The notes: generated by a model from the letters alone, not told the origin. A stretch of 6,892 nucleotides of DNA from Actinomycetes bacterium (GCA_021785315.1 JAJYFX010000054.1:1-6892); one strand, 5' to 3'; positions 1 to 6,415 are shown, counted from the first letter of the stretch. Translations and numbers: made by a program.

Positions 1-737
1 AGGTTGCCCTCCGCGACAGGTATTTCATTTGCCGTCAGCCACCTAGTACCCTGATAAGTATGAATCGCAATTGCGCTCGCCAACAGCGAAGTCCGAACCA
101 CCTGTCCCAGTCCCGTCCGCTCCCTCGCAAAGAGGGCCGAGGTGACTCCCAACGCGCCAAAGATTCCGGTGAGAATGTCCGCGATAGGAACTCCGACCTT
201 GGTAGGCGTATCCTTGTCAGGCCCGGTGAAACTCATCAGGCCAGACTCCCCCTGGATGATCTGATCGTATCCCGGACGATCCTTTTCAGGGCCGATGTGT
301 CCGAATCCGGTGATAGAAAGTATGACCAGGCGCGGGTTCAGTTCCATCAAGACGGCATGGCCAAGGCCAAGACGGTCCAACACCCCAAGACGAAAATTCT
401 CGATTAACACGTCCGCTCTCTTGATGAGCTCTTTCAACGCCGTCAGATCTTCGGAACTCTTGAAATCTAGAATGACGGACTTCTTGTTCCGGTTGGCGCT
501 CAGGAAATAAGCGCTCTCTTGGGCCCCTTCGGGCCCAACAAACGGCGGTCCCCAGCTTCGAGTATCGTCCCCACCATCGGGACGTTCAACCTTTATCACC
601 CTCGCGCCCATGTCTCCGAGCAGCATCGCAGCGTAGGGGCCCGACAGAACTCTCGAAATATCGACGACCAATACCCCGCCGAGCGGACCTACGGGATCGC
701 CAGATTCCTCGAAAAAATCGGTTGATTCTCCTGTCAC
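1..737 (-). CDS. Family III (CaiB/BaiF) CoA-transferase, 3' end cut by window edge
   Basis: The reverse strand stays open from a GTG at 737 to the window edge, giving 245 complete codons with no stop. The protein matches the N-terminal part of formyl-CoA transferase/CaiB-type enzymes, which move CoA between carboxylic acids through an aspartyl-CoA thioester. Visible family blocks are VLVVDISRVLSGPYAAMLL (residues 22-40), KVERP (49-53), NRNKKS (82-87), ADVLIENFR (108-116), and PGYD near 155-158. VGVPIAD (181-187) holds the expected catalytic aspartate, D187. Full-length members have about 380-420 residues, so roughly the last third is missing. GTG at 737 gives a 15-20 residue leader before the family core, which is normal, but no clear Shine-Dalgarno precedes it; an upstream in-frame TTG is possible. 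It is the last visible gene of the cluster, after a 150-base gap, so it may have its own promoter. The CoA acceptor cannot be read from sequence. Confidence 0.9.
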   Translation of the reverse strand, partial: MTGESTDFFEESGDPVGPLGGVLVVDISRVLSGPYAAMLLGDMGARVIKVERPDGGDDTRSWGPPFVGPEGAQESAYFLSANRNKKSVILDFKSSEDLTALKELIKRADVLIENFRLGVLDRLGLGHAVLMELNPRLVILSITGFGHIGPEKDRPGYDQIIQGESGLMSFTGPDKDTPTKVGVPIADILTGIFGALGVTSALFARERTGLGQVVRTSLLASAIAIHTYQGTRWLTANEIPVAEGN

Positions 738-794
738 GTCAACAAATCTAGCCGCCGCAAAGAAAATAGCGAAAAATACCAATTCCTTTGCCAA

Positions 795-809
795 ACGGGC
801 ATGGCCCGT
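795..809 (-). other. Short hairpin between isomerase and CoA-transferase genes
   Basis: A perfect 6-bp inverted repeat (ACGGGC/GCCCGT) with a 3-base loop lies in the 150-base gap between the isomerase and the CoA-transferase. On the transcribed strand only three T residues follow the stem, so it is a poor intrinsic terminator. It could attenuate or process the message. A second small repeat (CAACT-N5-AGTTG, 819-833) lies beside it. Function is unproven. Confidence 0.35.
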
Positions 810-887
810 GGGTCATCGCAACTTCGGCAGTTGACAGCGTATTGTAAAACAACACGCCGGCCGCCTAATCAGGCTTCTTGACCGTCT

Positions 888-1619
888 CTACAGCCAGGCG
901 GGCAGGACAGGAGGCGCCCCATCCGTAGTTCCAAATGTCAGGCCTTGGCCGCCACTGCGTCCCAGCAACCAGGCCAGGATTGCATGTTGGCTCCCTTCGA
1001 CCGCAGTCGCGGTTTCAGCAGACCCTATCTTCCAGGTTTTCGAGACATCCGCAGCCTTTAATTCAAGAACTGGAATATTTTCTCTACCAGAAAAACTCGA
1101 AACCACGTCAGCCATGAGCGCGTCCAAGAGCACGTCCGGGAACCGAGAGAACGTAATACCGCTTCCAAGATCGACCGCGTGAATCCATACTTCCCGAACG
1201 CGGATCCAGACCGCATCCGATACGGGAATGTCCCTGCCGCGGCTGCTTTTCACTACATGATCGAGCTGCTCTCGAGAGAGCGAAGTCATCGACTCCAAGA
1301 ACTCCTGGCTGGATATTTGAAAGTCCTCAACAAGGGACTCCAGCGACCGTTTTGCCGCTTCCTCGATGTCTTGCGCTCTCTGCTCGTTACTCTGATACAT
1401 CGGAGTCACAACCCCGGTGCGGGCCCAAACGGTGAGGTTGACCAGGGCCCTGGCATTTGAGTTCACATGAGCGATAAGGTGTGCAACGGTCCAGGACTGC
1501 AGGAGTGACGGCCGGTCATGATCCTGCAAATCCAAGAGCGAGGCGCCCTCCGCGAACAGGTCCGTACCCTTCGCCATCCATTCGATATGCTTGTTGAAAA
1601 GCCCAATGTCTGATGTCAA
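888..1619 (-). CDS. Maleylpyruvate isomerase, zinc/thiol-dependent (MDMPI/DinB-like) family
   Basis: This 243-residue protein matches the mycothiol-dependent maleylpyruvate isomerase family: an N-terminal four-helix DinB-like domain (about residues 5-155) and a small C-terminal domain. It would convert maleylpyruvate, the ring-cleavage product of gentisate, to fumarylpyruvate in the cytosol. The zinc ligands known in the Corynebacterium glutamicum enzyme (H52, E144, H148) have equivalents at H51 (in HLIAHVNSNA), E143 and H147 (in REVWIHAVDL), each offset by one residue, which strongly supports the call. The start is TTG, chosen because AAGGA lies 6 bases upstream and the reading frame gives the family's usual N-terminus; the next in-frame ATG is codon 15. 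It follows the hydrolase gene by 35 bases, so the two are surely co-transcribed. The family is unrelated to the glutathione-dependent, GST-type NagL. If the host lacks mycothiol, another thiol cofactor or none may serve. Confidence 0.9.
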   Translation of the reverse strand: MTSDIGLFNKHIEWMAKGTDLFAEGASLLDLQDHDRPSLLQSWTVAHLIAHVNSNARALVNLTVWARTGVVTPMYQSNEQRAQDIEEAAKRSLESLVEDFQISSQEFLESMTSLSREQLDHVVKSSRGRDIPVSDAVWIRVREVWIHAVDLGSGITFSRFPDVLLDALMADVVSSFSGRENIPVLELKAADVSKTWKIGSAETATAVEGSQHAILAWLLGRSGGQGLTFGTTDGAPPVLPAWL

Positions 1620-1624
1620 CTTAC

Positions 1625-1630
1625 TTCCTT
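1625..1630 (-). promoter_or_regulatory. Ribosome binding site supporting the TTG start of the isomerase
   Basis: The transcribed strand reads AAGGAAGTAAG then TTG. The AAGGAA core is complementary to the 16S rRNA tail and sits 5-6 bases before the TTG at 1619. No ATG or GTG lies nearby in frame, so this site decides the start. Confidence 0.65.
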
Positions 1631-1654
1631 CGTGATGCTTGGAACATTGTCGTG

Positions 1655-2479
1655 CTAGGCGCTCTTGCAGATATTCCTGAGTTCGCCAACTCCTTCAATT
1701 TTGGTCACCAAAATATCGCCATCCTTCAGATATCGCTGCGGATTGCGGGCATGGCCGACTCCTCCGGGCGTGCCGGTCGCGATCACATCGCCTGGACGAA
1801 GCGTCAAAATCTTCGAAATATAGGAGACAAGGAAAACCGGATTGAACAAAAGGTCTGATGTCACCGCGTGCTGCACCTGTTCGCCATTCACTTCGCAGCT
1901 GAGATCCAGCCCCTCGTTGATAACGGTATCGACGTCAAGAGTGACAAGGTGTGCTCCGACGGGAGTCGAACCTTCGAATGTCTTGCCTTGGAGCCACTGC
2001 AGAGTGCGGTTTTGCCAGTCTCGCGCCGTTACGTCATTAATTACCGTGAACCCGGCAATCCCGTCCCTGGCCTCCTCTTCAGTACAACTGCGAAGTGTCT
2101 TGCCAACGATCACTCCAAGTTCAGCTTCCCAATCGTACATTTGGGACTCTCGTGAGAGATAAATGACGTCATTTGCTCCGATTAGAGCCTCGCTGAACTT
2201 TGCAAACAACGTTGGGTGAGATGGAAGTTCCCTCCCCATCTCCTTGATATGGTTCCTGTAGTTGTGGCCCACACAAATAATCTTGGAAGGCGACGGTATC
2301 AAGGCAGCGTATTCGAGACTGTCAACAGCATGGACAGTTCCCGTGCTGTTGAGTTCGGTCTCCCAGGACGGGTTGGCTAGGAGAGCTCCTACATCGCTGT
2401 AGCCAAGCTCGACCGCCTCCCCTCCTTCGATCAGGACGGCCTTGGTGCCTCCTGGAACCCTGACAGTAGCTAATCTCAT
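1655..2479 (-). CDS. Fumarylacetoacetate hydrolase superfamily protein, probable fumarylpyruvate hydrolase
   Basis: This 274-residue protein belongs to the FAH superfamily and best fits fumarylpyruvate hydrolase (NagK-type), which splits fumarylpyruvate into fumarate and pyruvate, the last gentisate-pathway step. A variable N-terminal segment (1-60) precedes the catalytic domain (62-274). The metal-binding carboxylates are visible as E118 and E120 in DWEAEL and D149 in INDVTARD. The lid dyad seen in FAHD1-like enzymes is present as H77 and E80 in GHNYRNHIKE. K166 lies in QGKTFEG, and the C-terminal signature GDVIATGTPGGVG is at 230-242. ATG at 2479 has GAGGA 7 bases upstream. It sits between the dioxygenase and the isomerase, which supports the pathway role. 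Specificity within this superfamily is hard to assign: a direct maleylpyruvate hydrolase or another 2,4-diketo acid hydrolase cannot be excluded. Confidence 0.85.
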   Translation of the reverse strand: MRLATVRVPGGTKAVLIEGGEAVELGYSDVGALLANPSWETELNSTGTVHAVDSLEYAALIPSPSKIICVGHNYRNHIKEMGRELPSHPTLFAKFSEALIGANDVIYLSRESQMYDWEAELGVIVGKTLRSCTEEEARDGIAGFTVINDVTARDWQNRTLQWLQGKTFEGSTPVGAHLVTLDVDTVINEGLDLSCEVNGEQVQHAVTSDLLFNPVFLVSYISKILTLRPGDVIATGTPGGVGHARNPQRYLKDGDILVTKIEGVGELRNICKSA

Positions 2480-2489
2480 GTTGATTTCC

Positions 2490-2502
2490 TCATTTCAAAT
2501 GA
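2490..2502. repeat. Inverted repeat TCATTT-C-AAATGA before the hydrolase gene
   Basis: A perfect 6-bp inverted repeat around one central base lies 10 bases upstream of the hydrolase ATG and overlaps its Shine-Dalgarno by two bases. It is short and AT-rich, so chance is a fair explanation; it could also be a weak operator or translation-control element. The rest of the 135-base gap shows no convincing promoter or terminator. Confidence 0.3.
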
Positions 2503-2614
2503 TGAACTGAATTAAAACGGCAAGAGTCTGCCCAAACTGGTCAAGCCGCACAATGCAACGCTCGAAACCGATCCGGTACCCGGCGCTGATTTCAAACTAA
2601 TATCCTGAAGCCGA

Positions 2615-3676
2615 TCAGTCGAGGTACTCGGTTCTCGCCAGACCAAGCGCTTCAAAGACCGGCGCGTCTGAGGCGCAGAAAAAGTCAGCGTCTTGTGTCG
2701 CCTCGATCGAGAATGAGCACCAAGAAGGAACTGCGAACATGTCGCCCTCGTCAAGGTGGAAGCGGTCTTCACCAATCGAGGCAATTGCCGAACCCCTATA
2801 GGTAACCCAGATTGACGAGCCGTTCCTTCTGTATTTTCGTGTGCTCGCCCCTGCTGAGACACGGTGCATTGAACAGCGCATGGTCGGCATCACGTCAATG
2901 CCTCTCGTCGGGTCCACAAATTTGAGGGACGCCGTCCCGTTGCTCGAAAGCGCCATCAATGTGGTCAAGGTGCGGTCGGTATCCTTCCATCGGTAGGCAA
3001 ACAAAGGAGAATAAGCCTCGTTCGCCGAGTCCTCGAACGGAACCAATCCCGCCCCATTTCCGAATGTCAGCTCGGACCGAGAGGCCGGATCTACCGCCCT
3101 ATTCACCATCCGGTCGGGACCATTTTCAAAGAATATGGCATCCAGCGACCTGGCCAGGGGCAAATCTAAAGCATCAAACCAGATCATTGGAGTATCACCG
3201 GGATTGTGGTGCTCGTGCCATGACCAGCATGGAGTCAAAACGAGATCACCGGGAGCCATCGGAACCGGGTCGCCATTCACAAGAGTCCACACACCCGATC
3301 CTTCAATCACAAACCGCAGTGCCGCGGCAGTATGCCTGTGGGCGGGCGCGACCTCGCCTGGGCCAAGATACTGAACGGCTCCCCAAAGCGTTGGTGTTGC
3401 AAATGGCTGGCCGGCCAATCCGGGATTGGAAAGCGACAGAACCCGCCTGTCTCCGCCTCTGTCAATTGGAATGAGCTCGCCCGAACGCTCAGCCAGCTCC
3501 TTCAACGTCTTCCACTTCCAGGCAAATGGAATGGCGGCCAGCGGGGGCTCCTTTGGCATAATTCCCATTTGCACCCAGAGCGGCTGCAGATCCGCCTCAG
3601 ATACTAAATCGTAAAACTCGTCTACCTCGTTCTTCTTTGGCATCCCGTCAGGTGCCGTAAATCTAGGACTCGCCAT
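2615..3676 (-). CDS. gtdA: Gentisate 1,2-dioxygenase
   Basis: This 353-residue bicupin protein matches gentisate 1,2-dioxygenase, the Fe(II) enzyme that opens gentisate between C1 and C2 to give maleylpyruvate. The N-terminal cupin carries the iron site: H113 and H115 in APAHRHTAAALRFV, and H154 in TPCWSWHEHHN (148-158), with the metal-site block APGDLVLTP just before it. A typical WGAVQYLGPGE run precedes it at 98-108. The second cupin (about 265-340) keeps the fold signature GDMFAVPSW (311-319) but has no metal-binding histidine pair, having YRRNGSS where a working cupin has HRH; characterised homologues likewise use only the first cupin. Length is normal for the family (about 340-380). ATG at 3676 follows AGGAGG at 8 bases, the best ribosome site in the window, suggesting high expression. 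Salicylate or 1-hydroxy-2-naphthoate dioxygenases are related alternatives, but the isomerase and hydrolase beside it favour gentisate. Confidence 0.93.
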   Translation of the reverse strand: MASPRFTAPDGMPKKNEVDEFYDLVSEADLQPLWVQMGIMPKEPPLAAIPFAWKWKTLKELAERSGELIPIDRGGDRRVLSLSNPGLAGQPFATPTLWGAVQYLGPGEVAPAHRHTAAALRFVIEGSGVWTLVNGDPVPMAPGDLVLTPCWSWHEHHNPGDTPMIWFDALDLPLARSLDAIFFENGPDRMVNRAVDPASRSELTFGNGAGLVPFEDSANEAYSPLFAYRWKDTDRTLTTLMALSSNGTASLKFVDPTRGIDVMPTMRCSMHRVSAGASTRKYRRNGSSIWVTYRGSAIASIGEDRFHLDEGDMFAVPSWCSFSIEATQDADFFCASDAPVFEALGLARTEYLD

Positions 3677-3697
3677 TTCTACTTCCTCCTAACATTC

Positions 3698-3713
3698 AAC
3701 TAACTAACTGACA
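3698..3713. repeat. Tetranucleotide repeat with stop codons in all six frames
   Basis: The stretch CAACTAACTAACTGAC is three to four near-copies of a four-base unit. Because four is not a multiple of three, it places TAA, TAA and TGA in the three plus frames and TAG, TAG and TGA in the three minus frames. It lies about 10 bases upstream of the dioxygenase Shine-Dalgarno, in the 147-base gap after the second FAH gene. It would end any read-through translation from upstream. Confidence 0.5.
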
Positions 3714-3823
3714 CTTTCGAAAATCATGGCGCATTTCAAAGCAATCACATTCGAAGCTGCCGATTATGTGGAGTATGCCCGAGAGAGATTGGAAAAAGCA
3801 CCCCAGTTTCTAACATAACCGAA

Positions 3824-4726
3824 CTATCCAGGCTCTTCGTCAGAAGGCTGCGTAGGGCCCGCGGTTCCGCCTCTGGTCACCGAAAACATTGCTCCCAAAC
3901 TCGTCACCGTCACGCTAAGCCGACCAACTCGAGAAACCTCGGCGACGATTTCATCTCCCTCGCCAATCGGCCCCACTCCCTTAGGCGTTCCCGTAGAGAT
4001 CACGTCACCGGGGTACAGAGTCATAACTGATGACGCATACGCCAACAACTCCGGCACGCCCCAAATTAGATCGGATACTCTTGCGTCCTGCCTCAGTTCC
4101 CCGTTGACCCAACAACGGAGCTCCAGGTCGTCGACTGATCCAACCTCATCCGCTGTCACAATCCAAGGCCCCATGGGAGTAAACGTGTCGAACGATTTCC
4201 TCGTCGATCGGTCCTCCCCGCCGCGCATAGTGATGTCCAGCAAAACGCTGTAGCCGAATATATAGTCATCAGCTTCTTCGACTTTCACGTTTCGGGCGAC
4301 TCTGCCAACCACAAAACAAAGCTCCCCCTCCTGGTCGAATCTTCTGTTGTTGTACGGAAGGTGCACTATGCCGCCGTGCCCGATCAGGGATGAGGGGGCT
4401 TTGAGAAACACGCCGAGAGAGTCAATATGGCTGAGCTGATGCATTTCTTCCATATGGTCGAGATAGTTCACTGGCGCGGCGACAATCTTGCTCGGATCCG
4501 TAACCGGTGGCGACAGGGTAACAGAACCAAGGCGTTGTCCGCCCCCGCTTGATTCGAGGTCGACTAGATGACTGCTGATCTCGCCGTAGCTCTCTATAAT
4601 TTTCCTCATTACGCCGTGCCTGGGGTCGGAACCTGCAGGTATCAGGCCAGTGATATCGCTTATTGTCCCGTCGCGACAAACCACGCCAACCCGAGACCCG
4701 TATTCTCCAAAGCTAACCAATCGCAC
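3824..4726 (-). CDS. Second FAH-superfamily protein (FAA hydrolase/isomerase family)
   Basis: This 300-residue protein is a second FAH-superfamily member, clearly different from the one at 1655-2479. Metal ligands are visible as E133 and E135 (DQEGEL) and D164 (LLDIT). The lid motif is VNYLDHMEEM (86-95), and the C-terminal signature GDVISTGTPKGVG spans 240-252. The block KSFDTFTPMGPW (177-188) is typical of the subgroup annotated as 2-hydroxyhepta-2,4-diene-1,7-dioate isomerase or 5-oxopent-3-ene-1,2,5-tricarboxylate decarboxylase, labels that often do not reflect the true substrate. About 15 Gly/Pro/Glu-rich residues at the C-terminus are a tail. The start is GTG at 4726, with a GGGGGGAG Shine-Dalgarno 5 bases upstream. 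It lies between the decarboxylase-like gene (58-base gap) and gentisate dioxygenase, so it is probably co-transcribed. Possible roles are direct maleylpyruvate hydrolysis, or processing of a keto-acid from the peripheral branch; sequence alone does not decide. Confidence 0.85.
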   Translation of the reverse strand: MRLVSFGEYGSRVGVVCRDGTISDITGLIPAGSDPRHGVMRKIIESYGEISSHLVDLESSGGGQRLGSVTLSPPVTDPSKIVAAPVNYLDHMEEMHQLSHIDSLGVFLKAPSSLIGHGGIVHLPYNNRRFDQEGELCFVVGRVARNVKVEEADDYIFGYSVLLDITMRGGEDRSTRKSFDTFTPMGPWIVTADEVGSVDDLELRCWVNGELRQDARVSDLIWGVPELLAYASSVMTLYPGDVISTGTPKGVGPIGEGDEIVAEVSRVGRLSVTVTSLGAMFSVTRGGTAGPTQPSDEEPG

Positions 4727-4784
4727 TAGAACTCCCCCCTGATGCTGAATGATCTCACGCTAAGCCGCCGAACCGATAACCTGA

Positions 4785-5768
4785 TCAGACAAGGACAAGC
4801 TCGTGGGTTTCCGGAGCGAAGAGCTCCTCCACCTCAAACCTTTTCTTCGCCAGCCCCTGATCGTAGGAGTATTTCAAAAAAACTTCCAAGACATGCCGGT
4901 TGGCCTCGATCCCGTACGGCCAATAATCCTCGCCCATGATCTCCTTGGTCATCTGAATATGTTGAATACTCCACGGGAGCATGTGGATGAATGCCGCGCT
5001 CTCCTCCAGGCGCTGGCTCAAAAGAGCCTTGGCCTCCAGAAACGCCTTGTAAATCGAGCCGGCGATCCACCTGTCACTCTCGTAGACATCTCTTCGGATA
5101 ATGACCGTATGCATGATCGGAAATACGCCGCTGGTCCTGAAATATTCAACTTCGGCATCGGTGGAATTTCCCCATAAACGCGCGACGGCCGGATTCTTTT
5201 CGAGGAATGGCGCGGGCGAGCGCGGGCTGTACAAGGCCGCAATTTCCCCACTGACAAGCATGTCGGAAAGAGTCCGGTCCGAGGGAATCGCAACGATATC
5301 GACGCCCTCCGGCTGGATATGAATCTTCTCGTAACGCCCCGGGTCGTGCAATCCGCCAGTGCGATAACTGACGGAACTAACCGGCACCCCGTAGTGCTCC
5401 TCGAGCATTCCTCGGATCCAAACCGCTGCAGTTACCTGGTACTCGGGTACTCCGATGATCTTGCCTATAAGATCTGCGGGCTTTGTGATACCGCTATTTG
5501 TGTTGATGTATACCCCCGAGTGCCTGAAGGCCCGTGACGGGAACACTGGAAGCGCGATAAAGCGATCCGAGGTATTGCGGCTAAGAACATAGGACGAAAG
5601 CGACATCTCGGACATGTCAAACTCTTCATTGCGCGCCATACGAAAGAAAGTCTCCTCAATCGGCAGGCAGAGATAGTTGAGGTCAATTCCTTCGGGTGTC
5701 ACCCGTCCGTCAGCCAGCGCCGCCGTCCTGTCGTAGTCCCAGCACGCGAGGGTCAATCTACGCTTCAC
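4785..5768 (-). CDS. 4,5-dihydroxyphthalate decarboxylase-like protein (periplasmic-binding-protein fold)
   Basis: From GTG at 5768 this is a 327-residue protein of the 4,5-dihydroxyphthalate decarboxylase family. Its members share the fold of solute-binding proteins but act in the cytosol. There is no signal peptide: it starts MKRRLTLACWDYDRT. Visible family blocks are DYDRT (11-15), the region DGRVTPEGIDLNY (20-32), EETFFRM (38-44), DMSEMSLSSYV (51-61), PVFPSRAFRHS (74-84) and GVPEYQVTAAVWIRG (106-120). In phthalate degraders the enzyme removes one carboxyl of 4,5-dihydroxyphthalate to give protocatechuate. Here the neighbours are gentisate genes, so a different ring dicarboxylate is likely. 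The open frame extends to TTG at 5786, but GGAGGA at 5772-5777 lies inside that extension and fits GTG 5768, which also gives the usual family N-terminus. Such proteins are often annotated as ABC transporter binding proteins; the missing signal peptide and absence of transporter genes here argue against that. Confidence 0.82.
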   Translation of the reverse strand: MKRRLTLACWDYDRTAALADGRVTPEGIDLNYLCLPIEETFFRMARNEEFDMSEMSLSSYVLSRNTSDRFIALPVFPSRAFRHSGVYINTNSGITKPADLIGKIIGVPEYQVTAAVWIRGMLEEHYGVPVSSVSYRTGGLHDPGRYEKIHIQPEGVDIVAIPSDRTLSDMLVSGEIAALYSPRSPAPFLEKNPAVARLWGNSTDAEVEYFRTSGVFPIMHTVIIRRDVYESDRWIAGSIYKAFLEAKALLSQRLEESAAFIHMLPWSIQHIQMTKEIMGEDYWPYGIEANRHVLEVFLKYSYDQGLAKKRFEVEELFAPETHELVLV

Positions 5769-5771
5769 AAA

Positions 5772-5777
5772 TCCTCC
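5772..5777 (-). promoter_or_regulatory. Ribosome binding site fixing the GTG start of the decarboxylase-like gene
   Basis: GGAGGA sits 3-4 bases before GTG 5768 on the transcribed strand. It falls within the reading frame that would begin at TTG 5786, so the longer start would have to translate through it. The TTG has no comparable site. Confidence 0.65.
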
Positions 5778-5819
5778 AAAGTTCAATCGAATAATTTTCC
5801 GTTGCCGTACTTTTCTGAA

Positions 5820-6329
5820 TTATCTGTTAGGTGTGCCGCTATCCGGCCCCGTAACCTCGAATAGAAGTCGCGCGAAATCGCTGCGGTCCTTCGCGCTCAT
5901 AGCGCCAAGCAACACGTTGCCAACTTCTACTACCTGCGGAACTACAGTTGCATGGGTATATCTCCCTTGCTCGCTAAGCCGCAACAGCCACCGCCTCCCA
6001 TCGCTCGCGTCTCTAACTCTTTCGATCAAGCCCTTCTTCTTTAGGCGTGCAACAATGTCCTGACAGGTTGACGTGTCCAGCGAAGCCATCTGGCTCAATG
6101 TGGTTTGATCGATGCCGGGTTTGCTGTGAAGAACATTCAGCACGGCAAACTGAGAGCTTGTCAGATCGTCTCCTACGACTTCCGCCCATACCGATGTGTG
6201 GACCTGCTGCGCCCGTCTTATCAAATGTCCAGGCGCATTCGCCAGATCAAATTCGATCTCATCGGAGATTGGCACCGGCTGCTTCTGATGATAAGCGTCA
6301 TCAGAAGCAGAATGAGCAGATATTTCCAT
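5820..6329 (-). CDS. MarR-family transcriptional regulator
   Basis: This 169-residue protein is a winged-helix MarR regulator, probably controlling this cluster in response to a pathway aromatic acid. A dimerisation helix begins near residue 33 (NAPGHLIRRAQQ). The winged helix covers about 55-120: LTSSQFAVLNVL, then TTLSQMASLDTSTCQDIVAR with the recognition helix at about 86-98, then the wing RDASDGRRW (106-114) with the usual D..DGR signature. C-terminal helices (125-160) complete the dimer interface. MobR, a MarR protein of Comamonas, senses 3-hydroxybenzoate, a useful analogy but not proof. ATG at 6329 has AAAGG 8 bases upstream. The first 18 residues are an extra, polar leader. An in-frame GTG at 6275 would give a 151-residue protein of more usual MarR length but has a poor ribosome site. 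The gene ends 51 bases before the decarboxylase start, so the two are likely co-transcribed. Confidence 0.92.
   Translation of the reverse strand: MEISAHSASDDAYHQKQPVPISDEIEFDLANAPGHLIRRAQQVHTSVWAEVVGDDLTSSQFAVLNVLHSKPGIDQTTLSQMASLDTSTCQDIVARLKKKGLIERVRDASDGRRWLLRLSEQGRYTHATVVPQVVEVGNVLLGAMSAKDRSDFARLLFEVTGPDSGTPNR
6279..6310. repeat. Perfect 13-bp inverted repeat, 6-base loop, at the 5' end of the MarR gene
   Basis: CTGCTTCTGATGA and its exact reverse complement TCATCAGAAGCAG are separated by TAAGCG. The repeat covers nucleotides 20-51 of the MarR coding sequence if translation starts at 6329, or lies just upstream of the alternative GTG start at 6275. It can act as DNA (a dyad operator for a dimeric regulator such as the MarR protein itself) or as RNA (a stable hairpin near the ribosome site). 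No T-run follows on either strand, so it is not an intrinsic terminator. Confidence 0.8.
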
Positions 6330-6349
6330 CTTTGTTACCTTTACTCGTT

Positions 6350-6372
6350 AGATTAGACACCAAATTCAATCT
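6350..6372. promoter_or_regulatory. Possible operator half-sites AGATT-N13-AATCT
   Basis: Two inverted 5-base half-sites span 23 bp between the candidate promoter and the MarR start codon. The size and placement suit a MarR operator, but short half-sites like these arise easily by chance. Confidence 0.2.
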
Positions 6373-6386
6373 GCTCCGCCCCGGGG

Positions 6387-6415
6387 ATTCTGCTCGAACT
6401 GCTTGCAGACATCAA
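6387..6415 (-). promoter_or_regulatory. Candidate sigma-70 promoter for the regulator and downstream genes
   Basis: On the minus strand TTGATG (6410-6415) and CAGAAT (6387-6392) are 17 bases apart, each matching four of six consensus bases. Transcription would begin near 6380, at or beside a CCCCGGGG palindrome (6379-6386), about 50 bases before the MarR ATG. The 148-base gap is among the longest in the cluster and follows the monooxygenase stop, a reasonable place for a promoter. Support is weak without mapping. Confidence 0.3.

Noticed and set aside
831..836. Perfect TTGACA -35 box on the plus strand
   Set aside because: No -10 element at 16-18 bases and no plus-strand gene downstream.
863..874. 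GCCT-AATC-AGGC hairpin just after the isomerase stop, considered as a terminator
   Set aside because: The stem is only 4 bp and no T-run follows directly on the transcribed strand.
1608..1863. Eleven-base direct repeat GTCTGATGTCA at 1608-1618 and 1853-1863
   Set aside because: Both copies are in coding sequence and encode a Thr-Ser-Asp run (MTSDIG and AVTSDLL). Two copies with no dyad or regular spacing are likely coincidence.
2512..2862. Minus-strand open frame overlapping the 3' end of gentisate dioxygenase in another frame
   Set aside because: The dioxygenase frame carries family sequence up to its stop at 2615, and the alternative product is Arg/Ser-rich with no domain.
2959..3474. Plus-strand open frame of about 170 codons opposite gentisate dioxygenase
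   Set aside because: It lies wholly antisense to a gene with intact catalytic motifs, and its product is Arg/Pro/Ser-rich with no recognisable domain, as expected for a shadow frame.
4803..5177. Plus-strand open frame of 124 codons opposite the decarboxylase-like gene
   Set aside because: Antisense to a well-conserved coding sequence, with no ribosome site or domain signature.
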